Assembly: GCF_001426435.1 (NCBI RefSeq)
Contig: NZ_LMER01000002.1
Span: 1 to 49,512 of the forward strand
Reading direction: 5' to 3'
Source: Angustibacter sp. Root456
GTDB lineage: Bacteria > Actinomycetota > Actinomycetes > Actinomycetales > Angustibacteraceae
Length of the DNA: 49,512 nucleotides
In this document: positions 9,178-21,677 of the stretch, piece by piece
Layout of the letters: each line of letters opens with the position of its first letter
Numbering within the stretch: the first letter of the stretch is position 1
The notes under the pieces: model-generated
Told to the model about the DNA's origin: nothing
Database searches by the model: none
What the model saw: the letters and a program-made list of their open reading frames with translations, nothing else
Program-made: the position numbers and the translations under genes

Positions 9178-10008
9178 TCAGGCAGAACCACCCGACAGGC
9201 CGGCGCTCAGCGCCGCCGCCGTCTCGTCCGGCGCACCGACCAGCAACCGGTGCACTCGCACGCGCTGGAGCATGGTGGACAGCACCTGCAGCGCGCGGCC
9301 CGCGTCGACGTGGTGGGTGAACCCTCGGCGCAGCAAGGTTTCCAACGCCGCCGAGCGGTCGGCGGCCTCGAGGTGCGGTGTCGCGTCGCCGCGCTGGCTG
9401 AGCACCACGTCACTGACCTCCAGTGGTGCGGGTTCCGCCCGGGCGCCGAGGTCGCCGGCGGTGACGAAGCGCTCGCCGTCACCGAAAGTGCCCGTGACCC
9501 CGAGGTAGTCGGCCGCCCACGCTGACAGGCCCAGCGGGCGCGGGTAGGCGACGAGGGCGCCGTCGACCCAGCGCAGGCAGAGCGACTCGTCCGACACGTA
9601 GTCCCAGCCCGCACGCAGCAGCGCGGCCACGAGCGTGCTCTTGCCGTGACCCGACGGGCCGGGCAGCACCAGTGCCCGGCCCGCGCGCGCCACCACCCCG
9701 GCATGCAGCGCGAGCGCCGGAGTGTGCGCGACGGCGGTGAGGTTGACCGCCGCCAGCGCCGCGCTGACGGCCTCGGGCCGGCTGGAGCAGGTCACCTGGC
9801 CCAGATCGGACGAGACGACGAACGGCCCCTGGCCGGTCACCGATATCCGGCGGGCGTTCGGCGTGCCAGTCGAGCCGAGATCGCCCAGCAGGTGGCCGAG
9901 CAGGCGGCCCAGCTCGGCGTCGTCCACCTCGATGCGCAGGGGGACGTCCAGCGCCGTCAGGTCGAAGCCAGTAGTGGCGGTCGCCGGAGAGGCCACGGGC
10001 TCGCTCAC
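9178..10008 (-). CDS. HPr kinase-like P-loop protein
   Basis: 276 residues. GPSGHGKST at 117-125 is a Walker A motif; LHAGVVARAGRALVLPGPSG before it and DYVSDESL after it match the HprK-related family found in RiPP and exopolysaccharide loci rather than the catabolite-repression HPr kinase. The C-terminal capping helix region is present (THHVDAGRALQVL). In related loci these proteins occur with a PqqD-like recognition protein; kinase activity on a peptide or protein partner is inference. The GTG start overlaps the stop of the PqqD gene as GTGA, so the two are coupled. Confidence 0.78.
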   Translation of the reverse strand: MSEPVASPATATTGFDLTALDVPLRIEVDDAELGRLLGHLLGDLGSTGTPNARRISVTGQGPFVVSSDLGQVTCSSRPEAVSAALAAVNLTAVAHTPALALHAGVVARAGRALVLPGPSGHGKSTLVAALLRAGWDYVSDESLCLRWVDGALVAYPRPLGLSAWAADYLGVTGTFGDGERFVTAGDLGARAEPAPLEVSDVVLSQRGDATPHLEAADRSAALETLLRRGFTHHVDAGRALQVLSTMLQRVRVHRLLVGAPDETAAALSAGLSGGSA

Positions 10009-10295
10009 CCGGCGTCGGAGGCGTCGGCGAGCAGGCCCTCGGCCCGGAACGTCGCGAGCGCGGAGACGACGTCGGGGCGGATCTGCTCGGCACCGACCGC
10101 GTAGGCCGCTGCGAGCAGCTCGACGATGCGCTGCTCGCTCAGGGTGCCGTCGACCAGCCGCCACACGTCGCTGGCGGTGTCGTTGAGCATGACGACCTGC
10201 TCGCTGCTGGGGGCGTACAGGCAGACCCGGCCGTCGAGCTCGACCTCGGTCACCCCGGCGAGCGGCGGGCCGACCACGGCGTCGGGGTGGCTCAT
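10005..10295 (-). CDS. PqqD-like (RiPP recognition element-type) protein
   Basis: 96 residues. The pattern SSEQVVMLNDTASDVWRLVD followed by a helical segment (SEQRIVELLAAAYA) and a C-terminal helix is that of the PqqD family, a winged-helix fold that binds leader peptides in ribosomal peptide maturation. It heads the operon PqqD, kinase, glycosyltransferase, amidotransferase. ATG 10295 is preceded by TACGCT at 10302-10307 with a gap of 6 bases and by no ribosome-binding site, so the mRNA is probably leaderless. No precursor-peptide gene is recognisable downstream; the divergent Tat/LAYTG protein is the only small candidate partner. Confidence 0.75.
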   Translation of the reverse strand: MSHPDAVVGPPLAGVTEVELDGRVCLYAPSSEQVVMLNDTASDVWRLVDGTLSEQRIVELLAAAYAVGAEQIRPDVVSALATFRAEGLLADASDAG

Positions 10296-10301
10296 GTGAG
10301 C

Positions 10302-10307
10302 AGCGTA
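10302..10307 (-). promoter_or_regulatory. Candidate -10 (TACGCT) giving a leaderless PqqD mRNA
   Basis: On the minus strand TACGCT is followed by six bases and then the ATG at 10295. The spacing is that of actinobacterial leaderless genes. No -35 was assigned. Confidence 0.4.
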
Positions 10308-10449
10308 GCCAGGGATGGACCGCGGCTCGGGGCACTTCGGGAACACCCCACGATCACCTGACGGTGACGAAGGATCAGCGCTGCGTCAGACCTAGCCTCC
10401 AACGGGGGGCAATGTCCCCATTTCACGATGCGTGACGACGCGGCCCCCC

Positions 10450-10455
10450 TATTGT
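10450..10455 (+). promoter_or_regulatory. Candidate -10 (TATTGT) for the Tat/LAYTG protein
   Basis: TATTGT lies about 30 bases before ATG 10485, leaving room for a short leader with the AAGGGG ribosome-binding site at 10474-10479. An imperfect G/C palindrome (GGGGGGCAATGTCCCC, 10404-10419) sits just upstream and could be an operator. Confidence 0.35.
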
Positions 10456-10484
10456 GAGATCACCGACCAGTCGAAGGGGTCTCG

Positions 10485-10847
10485 ATGGAAGCCAAGGGTT
10501 CTGGCATCAGCCGCCGCCAGGCGCTGCGCGCTGGCGCGTACGTCGCCGGTGCGGCGTGGGTGGTGCCAGCGGTCACCGTCATCGGTGCCGGTCCAGCGAG
10601 CGCCGACTCACCGAGCGGCCAGACTCCGTCGCAGCAGCCGCAGGTGAAGGGCGAGCAGTACGAGCGTGGCGTGCCGACGGCAGCCGAGCAGCCGTCGTCC
10701 CTGGCCTACACCGGCGCCAACGCGGGGGGCGCGGCGATGATCGGCGCGGGCCTGGTGGCCGGCGGTGCGGCGCTGGCGGTGGCGAGCCGTCGCCGGCAGC
10801 CGGCGACGGTCGCGGGAGCGGCTGACGGCGAGCCGTCCGGCGACTGA
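10485..10847 (+). CDS. Small Tat-exported protein with class-E-like LAYTG sortase signal
   Basis: 120 residues. The N-terminus carries a twin-arginine motif, SRRQALRAG, then a hydrophobic core and a probable cleavage site in GPASADSPSG (about 38-42). The C-terminus has LAYTG, a hydrophobic stretch rich in Gly/Ala and a basic SRRRQP tail, as in LAxTG substrates of class E sortases. Only about 35 residues remain between the two signals, rich in Gln, Ser and Pro, so the mature protein is little more than a short wall-linked tether. It is divergent from the PqqD operon. Possibly it is a carrier or anchor for the glycan or for a modification made by that operon; this is inference. Confidence 0.75.
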   Translation: MEAKGSGISRRQALRAGAYVAGAAWVVPAVTVIGAGPASADSPSGQTPSQQPQVKGEQYERGVPTAAEQPSSLAYTGANAGGAAMIGAGLVAGGAALAVASRRRQPATVAGAADGEPSGD

Positions 10848-10885
10848 CGCCCGGCACAGGCGGTCGAGGCCGCCGCCGTAGCATG

Positions 10886-10919
10886 GAGCACCCCGTCCCC
10901 TCACGGAGGCGGGGTGCTC
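10886..10919 (+). terminator. Hairpin terminator before mfd
   Basis: GAGCACCCCG (10886-10895) pairs perfectly with CGGGGTGCTC (10910-10919), with a further CCTC/GAGG pairing inside the loop. It lies 38 bases after the stop of the LAYTG protein gene and before mfd. Confidence 0.7.
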
Positions 10920-10965
10920 GTGCTGTCCGGCACGATCCGTCCGGCAACGACCCGCGCTGGAGATC

Positions 10966-13900
10966 ATGAGCCTCACCGGCATCCTCGACGCCTTCTTCGC
11001 CGACCCCGCGGTGCGGTCCGCGCGCGATCTGGCACGCAGCGGCGCGCAGGCGACGCTCGACCTGTCGGCGCCGGTCGGTGCCTATCCGGCGGTAACTGCC
11101 GCGTTGGCTGCCGATCCGGCGCACGAGGGCGCGGGACGCACGGTGCTGGCAGTGACCGCCACCACCCGTGAGGCAGAGGACCTCGCCTCCGCGCTGCGGT
11201 GCTTCCTGCCGCCCGACTCGGTGGTGGAGTTCCCGTCGTGGGAGACGCTGCCCCACGAGCGGCTGAGCCCGCGCAGCGACACGGTCGGGCGTCGACTGGC
11301 GGTGCTGCGGCGACTCGCGCACCCCGCCGCCGACGACGAGACCACCGGCCGGATCAGCGTCGTCGTGGCGCCGGTTCGGGCCGTGCTGCAGCCGCTCGTC
11401 AAGGGCCTCGGTGACCTCGAGCCGGTGCAGCTCGCCGCCGGTGACGAGGCCGAGCTGGACGACGTCGCCCGGCGGCTCGCCGGCGCCGCCTACACCCGCA
11501 CCGACCTCGTCGAGCGCCGCGGGGACTTCGCGGTGCGCGGTGGCATCCTCGACGTCTTCCCGCCCACCGAGGAGCACCCGCTGCGCGTGGAGTTCTGGGG
11601 CGACACCGTCGAGGAGATCCGCTGGTTCTCCGTCGCCGACCAGCGCAGCCTCGAGGTGGCCCAGCACGGCCTGTGGGCGCCGCCCTGCCGTGAGCTGCTG
11701 CTCACCGACGAGGTTCGCCAGCGGGCCCGCGAGCTCGCGCCGCAGCTGCCCGGCGTCACCGACCTGCTCGACAAGGTCGCCGAGGGGATCGCCGTCGAGG
11801 GCATGGAGTCGCTCACCCCCGCGCTGGTCGGCGACGGCATGGAGCTGCTCACCGACGCGCTGCCCGACGGCGCCCACGTGCTGGTGTGCGACCCCGAGCG
11901 CGTGCGCGCCCGAGCGCACGACCTCGTCGCCACCAGCGAGGAGTTCCTGCAGGCCAGCTGGGCCAACGCGGCCGCCGGCAACGCCACCCCCATCGACCTC
12001 GAGGCGGTGCTCGGCACCGCGTCGTTCCGCACCCTCGCCGACGTGCGTGAGCACGCTGTCGCCACCGGCGTGCCCTGGTGGAGCGTCGGGCCGTTCGCGG
12101 CGGACCTCGAGACGTCGTCCGCCGAGACGGTGGTGGACGACGACACCGTTCGCGCGGTCGACGCCCACGAGGTCGAGTCGTACCGCGGCGACACCCAGCG
12201 GGCGCTCGACGACCTGGCCGGCTGGACGTCGTCCGGCTGGCGCGTCGTGGTGGTCACCGAGGGGCACGGGCTCGTGCAGCGCGTCGTCGAGGTGCTCTCG
12301 GAGCGCGATATCGCGGCGCGGGCCGTCGACAGCCTCGACGACCTGCCGGAGCCGTCGGTGGTGCACGTCACCACCGGCAGCCTGGGGCGCGGCTTCGTGG
12401 CCGAGGGCGTGCGCCTCGCGGTCGTCACCGAGACCGACCTGACGGGTACCGCGGGGCAGACCACCAAGGACATGCGCCGCATGCCCGCGCGCCGCCGCAA
12501 CGTCGTCGACCCGTTGCAGCTCAAGCCCGGCGACTACGTCGTGCACGAGCAGCACGGCGTCGGCCGGTTCGTCGAGATGATGCAGCGCACGGTGCAGGGC
12601 AGCACCCGCGAGTACCTCGTGATCGAGTACGCGCCGAGCAAGCGGGGCCAGCCCGGCGACCGGCTGTTCGTGCCGAGCGACTCGCTCGACCAGGTGACGC
12701 GGTACGTCGGCGGTGAGGCGCCGACGCTGAACAAGCTCGGTGGCGGCGACTGGGCCAAGACGAAGGGCCGCGCGCGCAAGGCGGTCAAGCAGATCGCCGG
12801 CGAGCTGATCCGCCTTTACTCGGCACGAATGGCCTCGCCCGGCCACGCCTTCGCGCCCGACACGCCGTGGCAGCGTGAGCTCGAGGACGCCTTCGCCTAC
12901 GTGGAGACCCCTGACCAGCTCGTGACGATCGACGAGGTCAAGGCCGACATGGAGCGCTCTGTGCCCATGGACCGCCTCATCTGCGGGGACGTCGGCTACG
13001 GCAAGACCGAGATCGCCGTGCGGGCCGCCTTCAAGGCGGTGCAGGACGGCAAGCAGGTCGCGGTGCTGGTGCCCACGACGCTGCTGGTTCAGCAGCACCT
13101 GCAGACGTTCGGCGACCGCTACGCGAACTTCCCGGTGAACGTCGCGGCGCTGTCGCGGTTCCAGACCGACAAGGAGGCCGAGCAGGTCAAGGCCGGGATC
13201 CGCGACGGCAGCATCGACGTCGTCATCGGCACCCACCGGCTGCTCACCAGCGAGGTGCGGTTCAAGGACCTCGGACTCATCGTCGTCGACGAGGAGCAGC
13301 GCTTCGGCGTCGAGCACAAGGAGCAGCTGAAGGCGATGCGGACGGCGGTCGACGTCCTCGCGATGAGCGCCACCCCGATCCCGCGCACGCTCGAGATGGC
13401 CGTGACCGGGATCCGTGAGATGTCTACTCTCGCAACGCCTCCGGAGGAGCGGCACCCCGTGCTGACGTTCGTCGGCGCCTACGACGAGAAGCAGATCGCC
13501 GCCGCGATCCGCCGTGAGCTGCTGCGCGAGGGCCAGGTCTTCTACGTCCACAACCGCGTGAGCTCGATCGAGAAGGCGGCGAGCCGGCTGCGCGAGCTCG
13601 TGCCCGAGGCGCGCATCGCCACCGCCCACGGGCAGATGGGCGAGCACAAGCTCGAGCAGGTGGTCGTCGACTTCTGGGAGAAGCGCTTCGACGTCCTGGT
13701 GTGCACCACCATCGTCGAGACCGGTCTCGACATCAGCAACGCCAACACGTTGATCCTCGAGCGTGCGGAGAACTTCGGCCTCTCGCAGCTGCACCAGCTG
13801 CGGGGCCGGGTGGGCCGCGGACGCGAGCGGGCCTACGCGTACTTCCTCTACCCGCCCGAGAAGCCGCTCACCGAGACGGCGATCGACCGACTGCAGACCA

Positions 13901-14574
13901 TCGCCCAGAACACCGACCTCGGCTCGGGTATGGCCGTCGCGATGAAGGACCTCGAGATCCGCGGAGCAGGCAACCTGCTCGGCGGCGAGCAGTCCGGGCA
14001 CATCGAGGGCGTCGGCTTCGACCTCTACATCCGGCTCGTCGGCGAGGCCGTCGCCGAGTACCGCGGCGACACCGAGGCGGCGCCAGCCGAGATGAAGGTC
14101 GAGCTGCCCGTCGACGCGCACCTGCCGCACGAGTACGTGCCCGGTGAGCGGCTGCGCCTCGAGGCCTACAAGAAGCTCGCGGAGGCCGACTCCGACGCCG
14201 CCGTCGAGGCGGTGCGCGAGGAGCTGGTCGACCGGTACGGCGAGCCGCCGGCGCCGGTCGAGAACCTGCTCGAGGTCGCGCGCCTGCGCGTGCTGGCCCG
14301 CAGGGCCGGCCTCACCGACATCGCGGTGCAGGGTAACCACGTGCGCTTCGCACCCGTCGAGCTGCGCGAGAGCCAGCAGCTGCGGCTCACGCGGCTCTAT
14401 CCCGGGTCGCAGGTGCGGCCCGCGGTGCGCATGATCCAGGTGCCCAAACCCACCACCGCGCGTATCGGCGGCCGCCCGCTGCGCGACGCCGAGGTGCTGG
14501 CGTGGGCGCGCGACCTCGTGCAGGCGGTGCTGCTGGACGACGTCGCCGGGGCAGCGAAGGTCGCCACCACCTGA
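10966..14574 (+). CDS. mfd: Transcription-repair coupling factor Mfd
   Basis: 1202 residues, normal full length. The N-terminal UvrB-like region includes [18 protein letters not shown] and [20 protein letters not shown]. The RNA-polymerase-interacting domain is seen as [14 protein letters not shown] near 520. The RecG-like translocase has Walker [12 protein letters not shown] near 675, the [12 protein letters not shown] box near 775, [12 protein letters not shown] and the [15 protein letters not shown] motif VI. The C-terminal TRCF domain follows. Mfd removes stalled RNA polymerase and recruits UvrA. ATG 10966 has GGAG just upstream. It heads the conserved block mfd, lipoprotein, mazG. Confidence 0.97.
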   Translation: MSLTGILDAFFADPAVRSARDLARSGAQATLDLSAPVGAYPAVTAALAADPAHEGAGRTVLAVTATTREAEDLASALRCFLPPDSVVEFPSWETLPHERLSPRSDTVGRRLAVLRRLAHPAADDETTGRISVVVAPVRAVLQPLVKGLGDLEPVQLAAGDEAELDDVARRLAGAAYTRTDLVERRGDFAVRGGILDVFPPTEEHPLRVEFWGDTVEEIRWFSVADQRSLEVAQHGLWAPPCRELLLTDEVRQRARELAPQLPGVTDLLDKVAEGIAVEGMESLTPALVGDGMELLTDALPDGAHVLVCDPERVRARAHDLVATSEEFLQASWANAAAGNATPIDLEAVLGTASFRTLADVREHAVATGVPWWSVGPFAADLETSSAETVVDDDTVRAVDAHEVESYRGDTQRALDDLAGWTSSGWRVVVVTEGHGLVQRVVEVLSERDIAARAVDSLDDLPEPSVVHVTTGSLGRGFVAEGVRLAVVTETDLTGTAGQTTKDMRRMPARRRNVVDPLQLKPGDYVVHEQHGVGRFVEMMQRTVQGSTREYLVIEYAPSKRGQPGDRLFVPSDSLDQVTRYVGGEAPTLNKLGGGDWAKTKGRARKAVKQIAGELIRLYSARMASPGHAFAPDTPWQRELEDAFAYVETPDQLVTIDEVKADMERSVPMDRLICGDVGYGKTEIAVRAAFKAVQDGKQVAVLVPTTLLVQQHLQTFGDRYANFPVNVAALSRFQTDKEAEQVKAGIRDGSIDVVIGTHRLLTSEVRFKDLGLIVVDEEQRFGVEHKEQLKAMRTAVDVLAMSATPIPRTLEMAVTGIREMSTLATPPEERHPVLTFVGAYDEKQIAAAIRRELLREGQVFYVHNRVSSIEKAASRLRELVPEARIATAHGQMGEHKLEQVVVDFWEKRFDVLVCTTIVETGLDISNANTLILERAENFGLSQLHQLRGRVGRGRERAYAYFLYPPEKPLTETAIDRLQTIAQNTDLGSGMAVAMKDLEIRGAGNLLGGEQSGHIEGVGFDLYIRLVGEAVAEYRGDTEAAPAEMKVELPVDAHLPHEYVPGERLRLEAYKKLAEADSDAAVEAVREELVDRYGEPPAPVENLLEVARLRVLARRAGLTDIAVQGNHVRFAPVELRESQQLRLTRLYPGSQVRPAVRMIQVPKPTTARIGGRPLRDAEVLAWARDLVQAVLLDDVAGAAKVATT

Positions 14575-14631
14575 GTGAGGTCGGCGAGCGACCGGCGGCG
14601 GGTGCGGGGCGGTCGTCGCCCGCGCGGCGCC

Positions 14632-14643
14632 TAGGCTTAGGCT
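14632..14643 (+). promoter_or_regulatory. Candidate -10 (tandem TAGGCT) for the SurA-like lipoprotein operon
   Basis: TAGGCT occurs twice in tandem (14632-14637, 14638-14643), 77-88 bases before GTG 14720. The same hexamer precedes eno, the tRNA gene and the metallo-beta-lactamase-fold gene in this window, supporting use as a -10 element. Confidence 0.35.
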
Positions 14644-14719
14644 CTGGCGGGGCCGTGTGCGGGTGAACGCCTGCCACCGGGCTCGCGACTGAGCCACCTC
14701 AGGGACCGAAGGGACAGCG

Positions 14720-15298
14720 GTGTTCGACACCTCCAGTGACTCCACGGCGGCACGACGCGCGGGACGGCGCGGGCTCAAGGCCGCGGCCGCTGCTGCGGTG
14801 GCAGCCGTCGCGCTGGCCGCCTGCACCCCGGGCCAGGCCGGTGCGGCCGCGATCGTCGGCGACCGGCGCATCAGCACCAGCGAGGTGAGCCAGGCGGCGC
14901 AGGGCATCAAGCAGGGCAACCCGCAGCTGGCCCAGGGCCAGGGGCTCGAGCGCACGGTGCTGTTCTTCCTCGTCATCTCGCCGTACGTGCTGTCGGCGGC
15001 TGAGCAGAACGGCGTGGGCGTCAGCGCCGACACCGCACGGGAGATGCTGCCCAACGTCCACGACGCCGACCCTGGAGCGGTGCGCGTGCTGCGCACCTTC
15101 GTGGCGCTGCAGAAGCTGCAGCAGGCCGGCAAGAACGACGCACTCACCCAGATCCAGAAGGACGTCGCGGCGGCCGAGCCGGAGCTCAACCCGCGCTACG
15201 GCACGTTCGACGTCAAGCAGATGGCCGTGGTCGACGCACCCCCGAACTGGATCGCGCCGCGCGCCGAGCCCACCGCGTCGTCCGGCGACACGCCCTGA
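14720..15298 (+). CDS. SurA-N-like lipoprotein
   Basis: 192 residues. A basic start and hydrophobic core end in a lipobox, VALAAC, with Cys at about residue 35, so the protein should be lipidated and tethered outside the membrane. The remaining region (AAAIVGDRRISTSEVSQAAQ) matches the helical SurA N-terminal domain. No parvulin isomerase domain follows, so a chaperone-like rather than isomerase role is likely. This gene sits between mfd and mazG in many actinobacteria. GTG 14720 has AAGGGA upstream. The stop is 6 bases before mazG. Confidence 0.82.
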   Translation: MFDTSSDSTAARRAGRRGLKAAAAAAVAAVALAACTPGQAGAAAIVGDRRISTSEVSQAAQGIKQGNPQLAQGQGLERTVLFFLVISPYVLSAAEQNGVGVSADTAREMLPNVHDADPGAVRVLRTFVALQKLQQAGKNDALTQIQKDVAAAEPELNPRYGTFDVKQMAVVDAPPNWIAPRAEPTASSGDTP

Positions 15299-15304
15299 TC
15301 CGCG

Positions 15305-16342
15305 GTGAGCGCGCCGGCTGACCTCGTCCTGCTCGTCACGACCCCACGAGTCGCCGCTGGCCTGCTCACGCGGGCCGGGTGGCAGGCGCTCGAGCAGGCC
15401 GACCGGGTGCTGTGCGCCGACCTCGCCGATCCGACGCCGGCCGCAGTCGCCGACGCGGGCGTGGGGGTCGAGCAGGCTGCGCAGCAGGACGCCGCGTCGC
15501 TCGCCCGGGCGCTCGTGGAGGCGGCGGCCACGTCGTCGGTGGTCTGGCTGAGCTCACCGGACGGCGACCCCGGCCTCACCGACGCGCTGGCCGCTGAGCT
15601 GTCGCGCGTGGCCGCCCACGCTGACCCCCCGTCAGTGGAGGTGCTCGTGGCGAGCCACGACGTGCGGGGGGCGCGGCTGCTCGACCTGGTCGAGGTGATG
15701 GACAGGCTGCGCTCACCCGGCGGCTGTCCGTGGGACGCCGAGCAGACTCACGAGAGCCTGGTGCCCTACCTGGTCGAGGAGGCCTACGAGGCCGCGGAGG
15801 CGCTGGAGTCGGACGACCGAGCCGCGATGCGCGAGGAGCTGGGCGACGTCCTGCTGCAGGTGGCCTTCCACGCTCGCGTCGGTCAGGAGCACCCCATCGA
15901 GCCGTTCGACATCGACGACGTCGCATCGGGCATCGTCACCAAGCTGGTGCGCCGTCACCCGCACGTCTTCGCCGTCGACAGCAGCGCAGCGGGCGACGGC
16001 GCAGTCGACGACGGCGGTGAGCCGGCCGCCGGTCACACGGCCGAGCAGGTGCAGCAGCGCTGGGACGAGCTGAAGGCGCAGGAGAAGGGCCGGGCCAGCG
16101 TGCTGGACGGCATCCCGCGCGCCCTGCCGGCGCTCGCCCGAGCCGACAAGGTGCTGAGCCGGCTGCAGCGCAGCCGCCCGGGCGCCGTCGACGAGCTGAG
16201 CGCCGTGGACGACGAGACCGCCCGCGAGCTGATCGACACCGTGCGCCGGGCGCAGGCCCGCGGCGAGGATGCCGAGGCCCGGCTGCGCCAGGCGGTGCAG
16301 GAGATCGAGGCCCGTGTGCGTCGCACCGAGGTGGCGTCGTGA
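15305..16342 (+). CDS. mazG: Nucleoside triphosphate pyrophosphohydrolase MazG
   Basis: 345 residues. It hydrolyses (d)NTPs, including damaged ones, to monophosphates. The core is MDRLRSPGGCPWDAEQTHES followed by the EExxE...ExxD metal site in VEEAYEAAEALESDD and MREELGDVLLQVAFH (about 155-185). A second region, HPHVFAV and QQRWDELKAQEKG, completes the family pattern. The N-terminal 115 residues resemble a degenerate tetrapyrrole-methylase-like extension. The GTG of the next gene overlaps its stop (GTGA). Confidence 0.93.
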   Translation: MSAPADLVLLVTTPRVAAGLLTRAGWQALEQADRVLCADLADPTPAAVADAGVGVEQAAQQDAASLARALVEAAATSSVVWLSSPDGDPGLTDALAAELSRVAAHADPPSVEVLVASHDVRGARLLDLVEVMDRLRSPGGCPWDAEQTHESLVPYLVEEAYEAAEALESDDRAAMREELGDVLLQVAFHARVGQEHPIEPFDIDDVASGIVTKLVRRHPHVFAVDSSAAGDGAVDDGGEPAAGHTAEQVQQRWDELKAQEKGRASVLDGIPRALPALARADKVLSRLQRSRPGAVDELSAVDDETARELIDTVRRAQARGEDAEARLRQAVQEIEARVRRTEVAS

Positions 16343-18026
16343 GCGCCGGCAACACCGAGTCGACGCGCTTTCGCCGCACGGCCACCACCGCGCTCGACGT
16401 CCTGCTCGAGGCCGACCCACCGGCGGCCACGGCGCTGGGCGACCACCGATTCGACGACCGCCTGCCTGACCCGTCGCCGGCCGGCACGCACGCCACGCTC
16501 GGCCTGCTCGTCGACGCGACCGGAGCCCTCGACGACCTCGACGACGCCGAGCTCGACGCCCAGGACGCCGTCGACCTCGAGCTGCTGCGCTCGCGGCTCA
16601 CGGCCATGCAGTGGTCGATGGGCGAACTGGCGGAGCAGACGTGGAACCCCCTCACCACCGTTCCGGCACAGGCGATCTACTCGTTGGTTGCCCGCGACAC
16701 CGGTGAGCCCGAGCAGCGCGCGCGAGCCCTCGCGGCTCGGCTGAGCGCGCTGCCCGCCTACCTCGCTCACGCTCGCGACCAGCTCGGTGCCATGCCTCGG
16801 GTGCACGTCGAGACCGCGGCGGCGCAGGTCAGGGGAGCGGCGTCGCTGCTGGGTGGGACGGTCGACGCGCTGCTGGCGCGTGCGCCCGGCGAGCGGGCCG
16901 CCGTCGACACCGCGCGTGCCACTGCCGCGCAGGCGCTCGAGCAGCACGCGCGCTGGCTCGACGGCAAGCTGGCGGAGTCCGAGCGCGACCCCCGCCTCGG
17001 TGAGCGCGACTTCGCGGCCCGGCTCTGGTACTCCCTCGACACCCACACCAGCCCCGACACGCTGCTCGACCGCGCCGAGAGCGACCTCATGGCCGTCGAG
17101 GAGGAGATCGCCGAAGTGGCGGCCCTCCTGGCGCCGCGGCTGGGCATCACGGCACCGGCCTCCGATCGGGTGCGCGAGGTGCTCGACGCCCTGGCGGCGG
17201 GTGCGCCCGTGGGCGACCACGACGTCCTCGACCGCTGCCGTCGTCACCTGGCTGCTCTCACCGACCTCGTGCGCGAGCGCGATCTCGTGAGCATCCCGGA
17301 CGACGCCGTCGAGGTGATCGAGATGCCCGAGGCCGACCGCGGGGTCGCCGTCGCCTACTGCGATCCTCCGGGCGCGCTCGAGCCCGGTGGCCCCGGCGGG
17401 CCGCCGCCGACGTTCTTCGCGGTGGCTCCGACGCCCTCGAGCTGGTCGGCCGCGCGGGTCGCGTCGTTCTATCGCGAGTACAACGACCACATGCTGCGCG
17501 ACCTCACGGTGCACGAGGCCATGCCCGGCCACGTGCTGCAGCTCGCCCACTCCCGGCGCTTCCGCGGCGCGACCTCGGTGCGAGCCGCCCTGTGGAGCGG
17601 CACGTTCGTCGAGGGCTGGGCCGTCTACGCCGAGCAGCTGGTCGCCGACGCTCTCGAACAGCTCGCGCCCGGCGACGACGCCACGCTCGCGCTGCGCATG
17701 CAGCAGCTGAAGATGCGCCTGCGCTGCACCATCAACGCGATCCTCGACGTCCGCGTGCACGCACGGGGCATGACCGAGGGCGAGGCGATGGCACTCATGA
17801 CCGGCCGTGGGCACCAGGAGGACGGCGAGGCGACGGGCAAGTGGCGGCGCGCGCTGCTCACGAGCGGCCAGCTCGCGACGTACTACGTGGGCCACGCGGA
17901 GGTGTCGGCGCTCGCGACCGACCTGCGGGCTGCGCGTCCGGGAGCCACCGACCGGGCGGTGCACGACGAGCTGCTGTCGCACGGCTCACCGTCCCCGCGG
18001 CTGTTGCGTGACCTGCTGGAACTGGT

Positions 18027-18030
<4 letters not shown>
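16339..18030 (+). CDS. DUF885 family putative metallopeptidase
   Basis: 563 residues, normal for the family. The motif HEAMPGHVLQLAHSRR (about 392) has the HExxxGH metal-site pattern of DUF885 proteins, and WSGTFVEGWAVYAEQL follows, supplying the further acidic ligand. Function is inferred as a zinc peptidase; no substrate is known. There is no signal peptide, so it should be cytoplasmic. GTG 16339 overlaps the mazG stop, and its own stop overlaps the amidohydrolase start (GTGTGA), so three genes are translated in a coupled series. Confidence 0.85.
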
Positions 18031-21106
<3,076 letters not shown>

Positions 21107-21113
21107 GCAGCCC

Positions 21114-21677
21114 ATGGGGGCGGGACGACGGCCGCCGGGCAGCGGGGCCAAGGGCACCGGTGCCCGCGGTGGCTCGCGCGCGGGTACGCGGCCCGGTGCG
21201 GGCGGTGCTCGCACCGGCGTGCGTCCGGCCGCGGCGGTGGCCGGCCGCCCGCAGCGTGGGGGAGCGGGCGCTGGGCGTCCTAGCCGCATGCTGCGGTTCG
21301 TCGTGCTCGGCGGCGTGCTCGCCGTGCTCGCGGTGCTGCTCGCCCCCGCGCTGCGGTCGTACCTCGCGCAGCAGCAGCAGATCGGCGCCCTGCGCGAGCA
21401 CGTGCGCGAGCAGCAGGCCACGGTGACCCAGCTCGAGAAGGACCGTGCCGCCTGGAACGACCCCGCCTACGTGAAGGCGCAGGCGCGCGACCGGCTGAAG
21501 TTCGTCATGCCGGGCGAGCGCGCCTACACCGTCATCGACCCTCGGCCCGCGAAGGACCAGGCGACGACGTCCCCGGTGCGAGCGGCGGCCGAGACCGCGC
21601 GCGGCGACCGCTCGTGGTTCGGCGACATGTGGCGCTCGGCGCAGATCGCGGGCTCGGCGTCCGCGGGCGCCAAGTGA
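21114..21677 (+). CDS. ftsB: FtsB/DivIC-family septum formation protein
   Basis: 187 residues. A long Gly/Arg/Pro-rich cytoplasmic segment (about 1-57) precedes one membrane span (MLRFVVLGGVLAVLAVLLAP), then a coiled coil (QQQQIGALREHVREQQATV) and the conserved WNDPAYVKAQARDRLKFV motif of this family. It should work in the FtsQ-FtsB-FtsL divisome subcomplex with the coil outside the membrane. The position between eno and DUF501 is typical for actinobacteria. The following gene overlaps its stop (GTGA). Confidence 0.88.
   Translation: MGAGRRPPGSGAKGTGARGGSRAGTRPGAGGARTGVRPAAAVAGRPQRGGAGAGRPSRMLRFVVLGGVLAVLAVLLAPALRSYLAQQQQIGALREHVREQQATVTQLEKDRAAWNDPAYVKAQARDRLKFVMPGERAYTVIDPRPAKDQATTSPVRAAAETARGDRSWFGDMWRSAQIAGSASAGAK

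Noticed and set aside
5185-10295. Complete lasso peptide cluster
   Set aside because: PqqD-like, kinase and AsnB-like genes are present, but there is no B2 protease, no precursor with a leader/core pattern, and the AsnB keeps an active glutaminase. Reported only as a lasso-like gene set.
10579-15189. A very long open frame on the strand opposite mfd
   Set aside because: Its protein is Arg/His/Ala-rich without any domain, and it lies entirely antisense to Mfd, whose motifs are intact. Long antisense frames are expected at this GC content.
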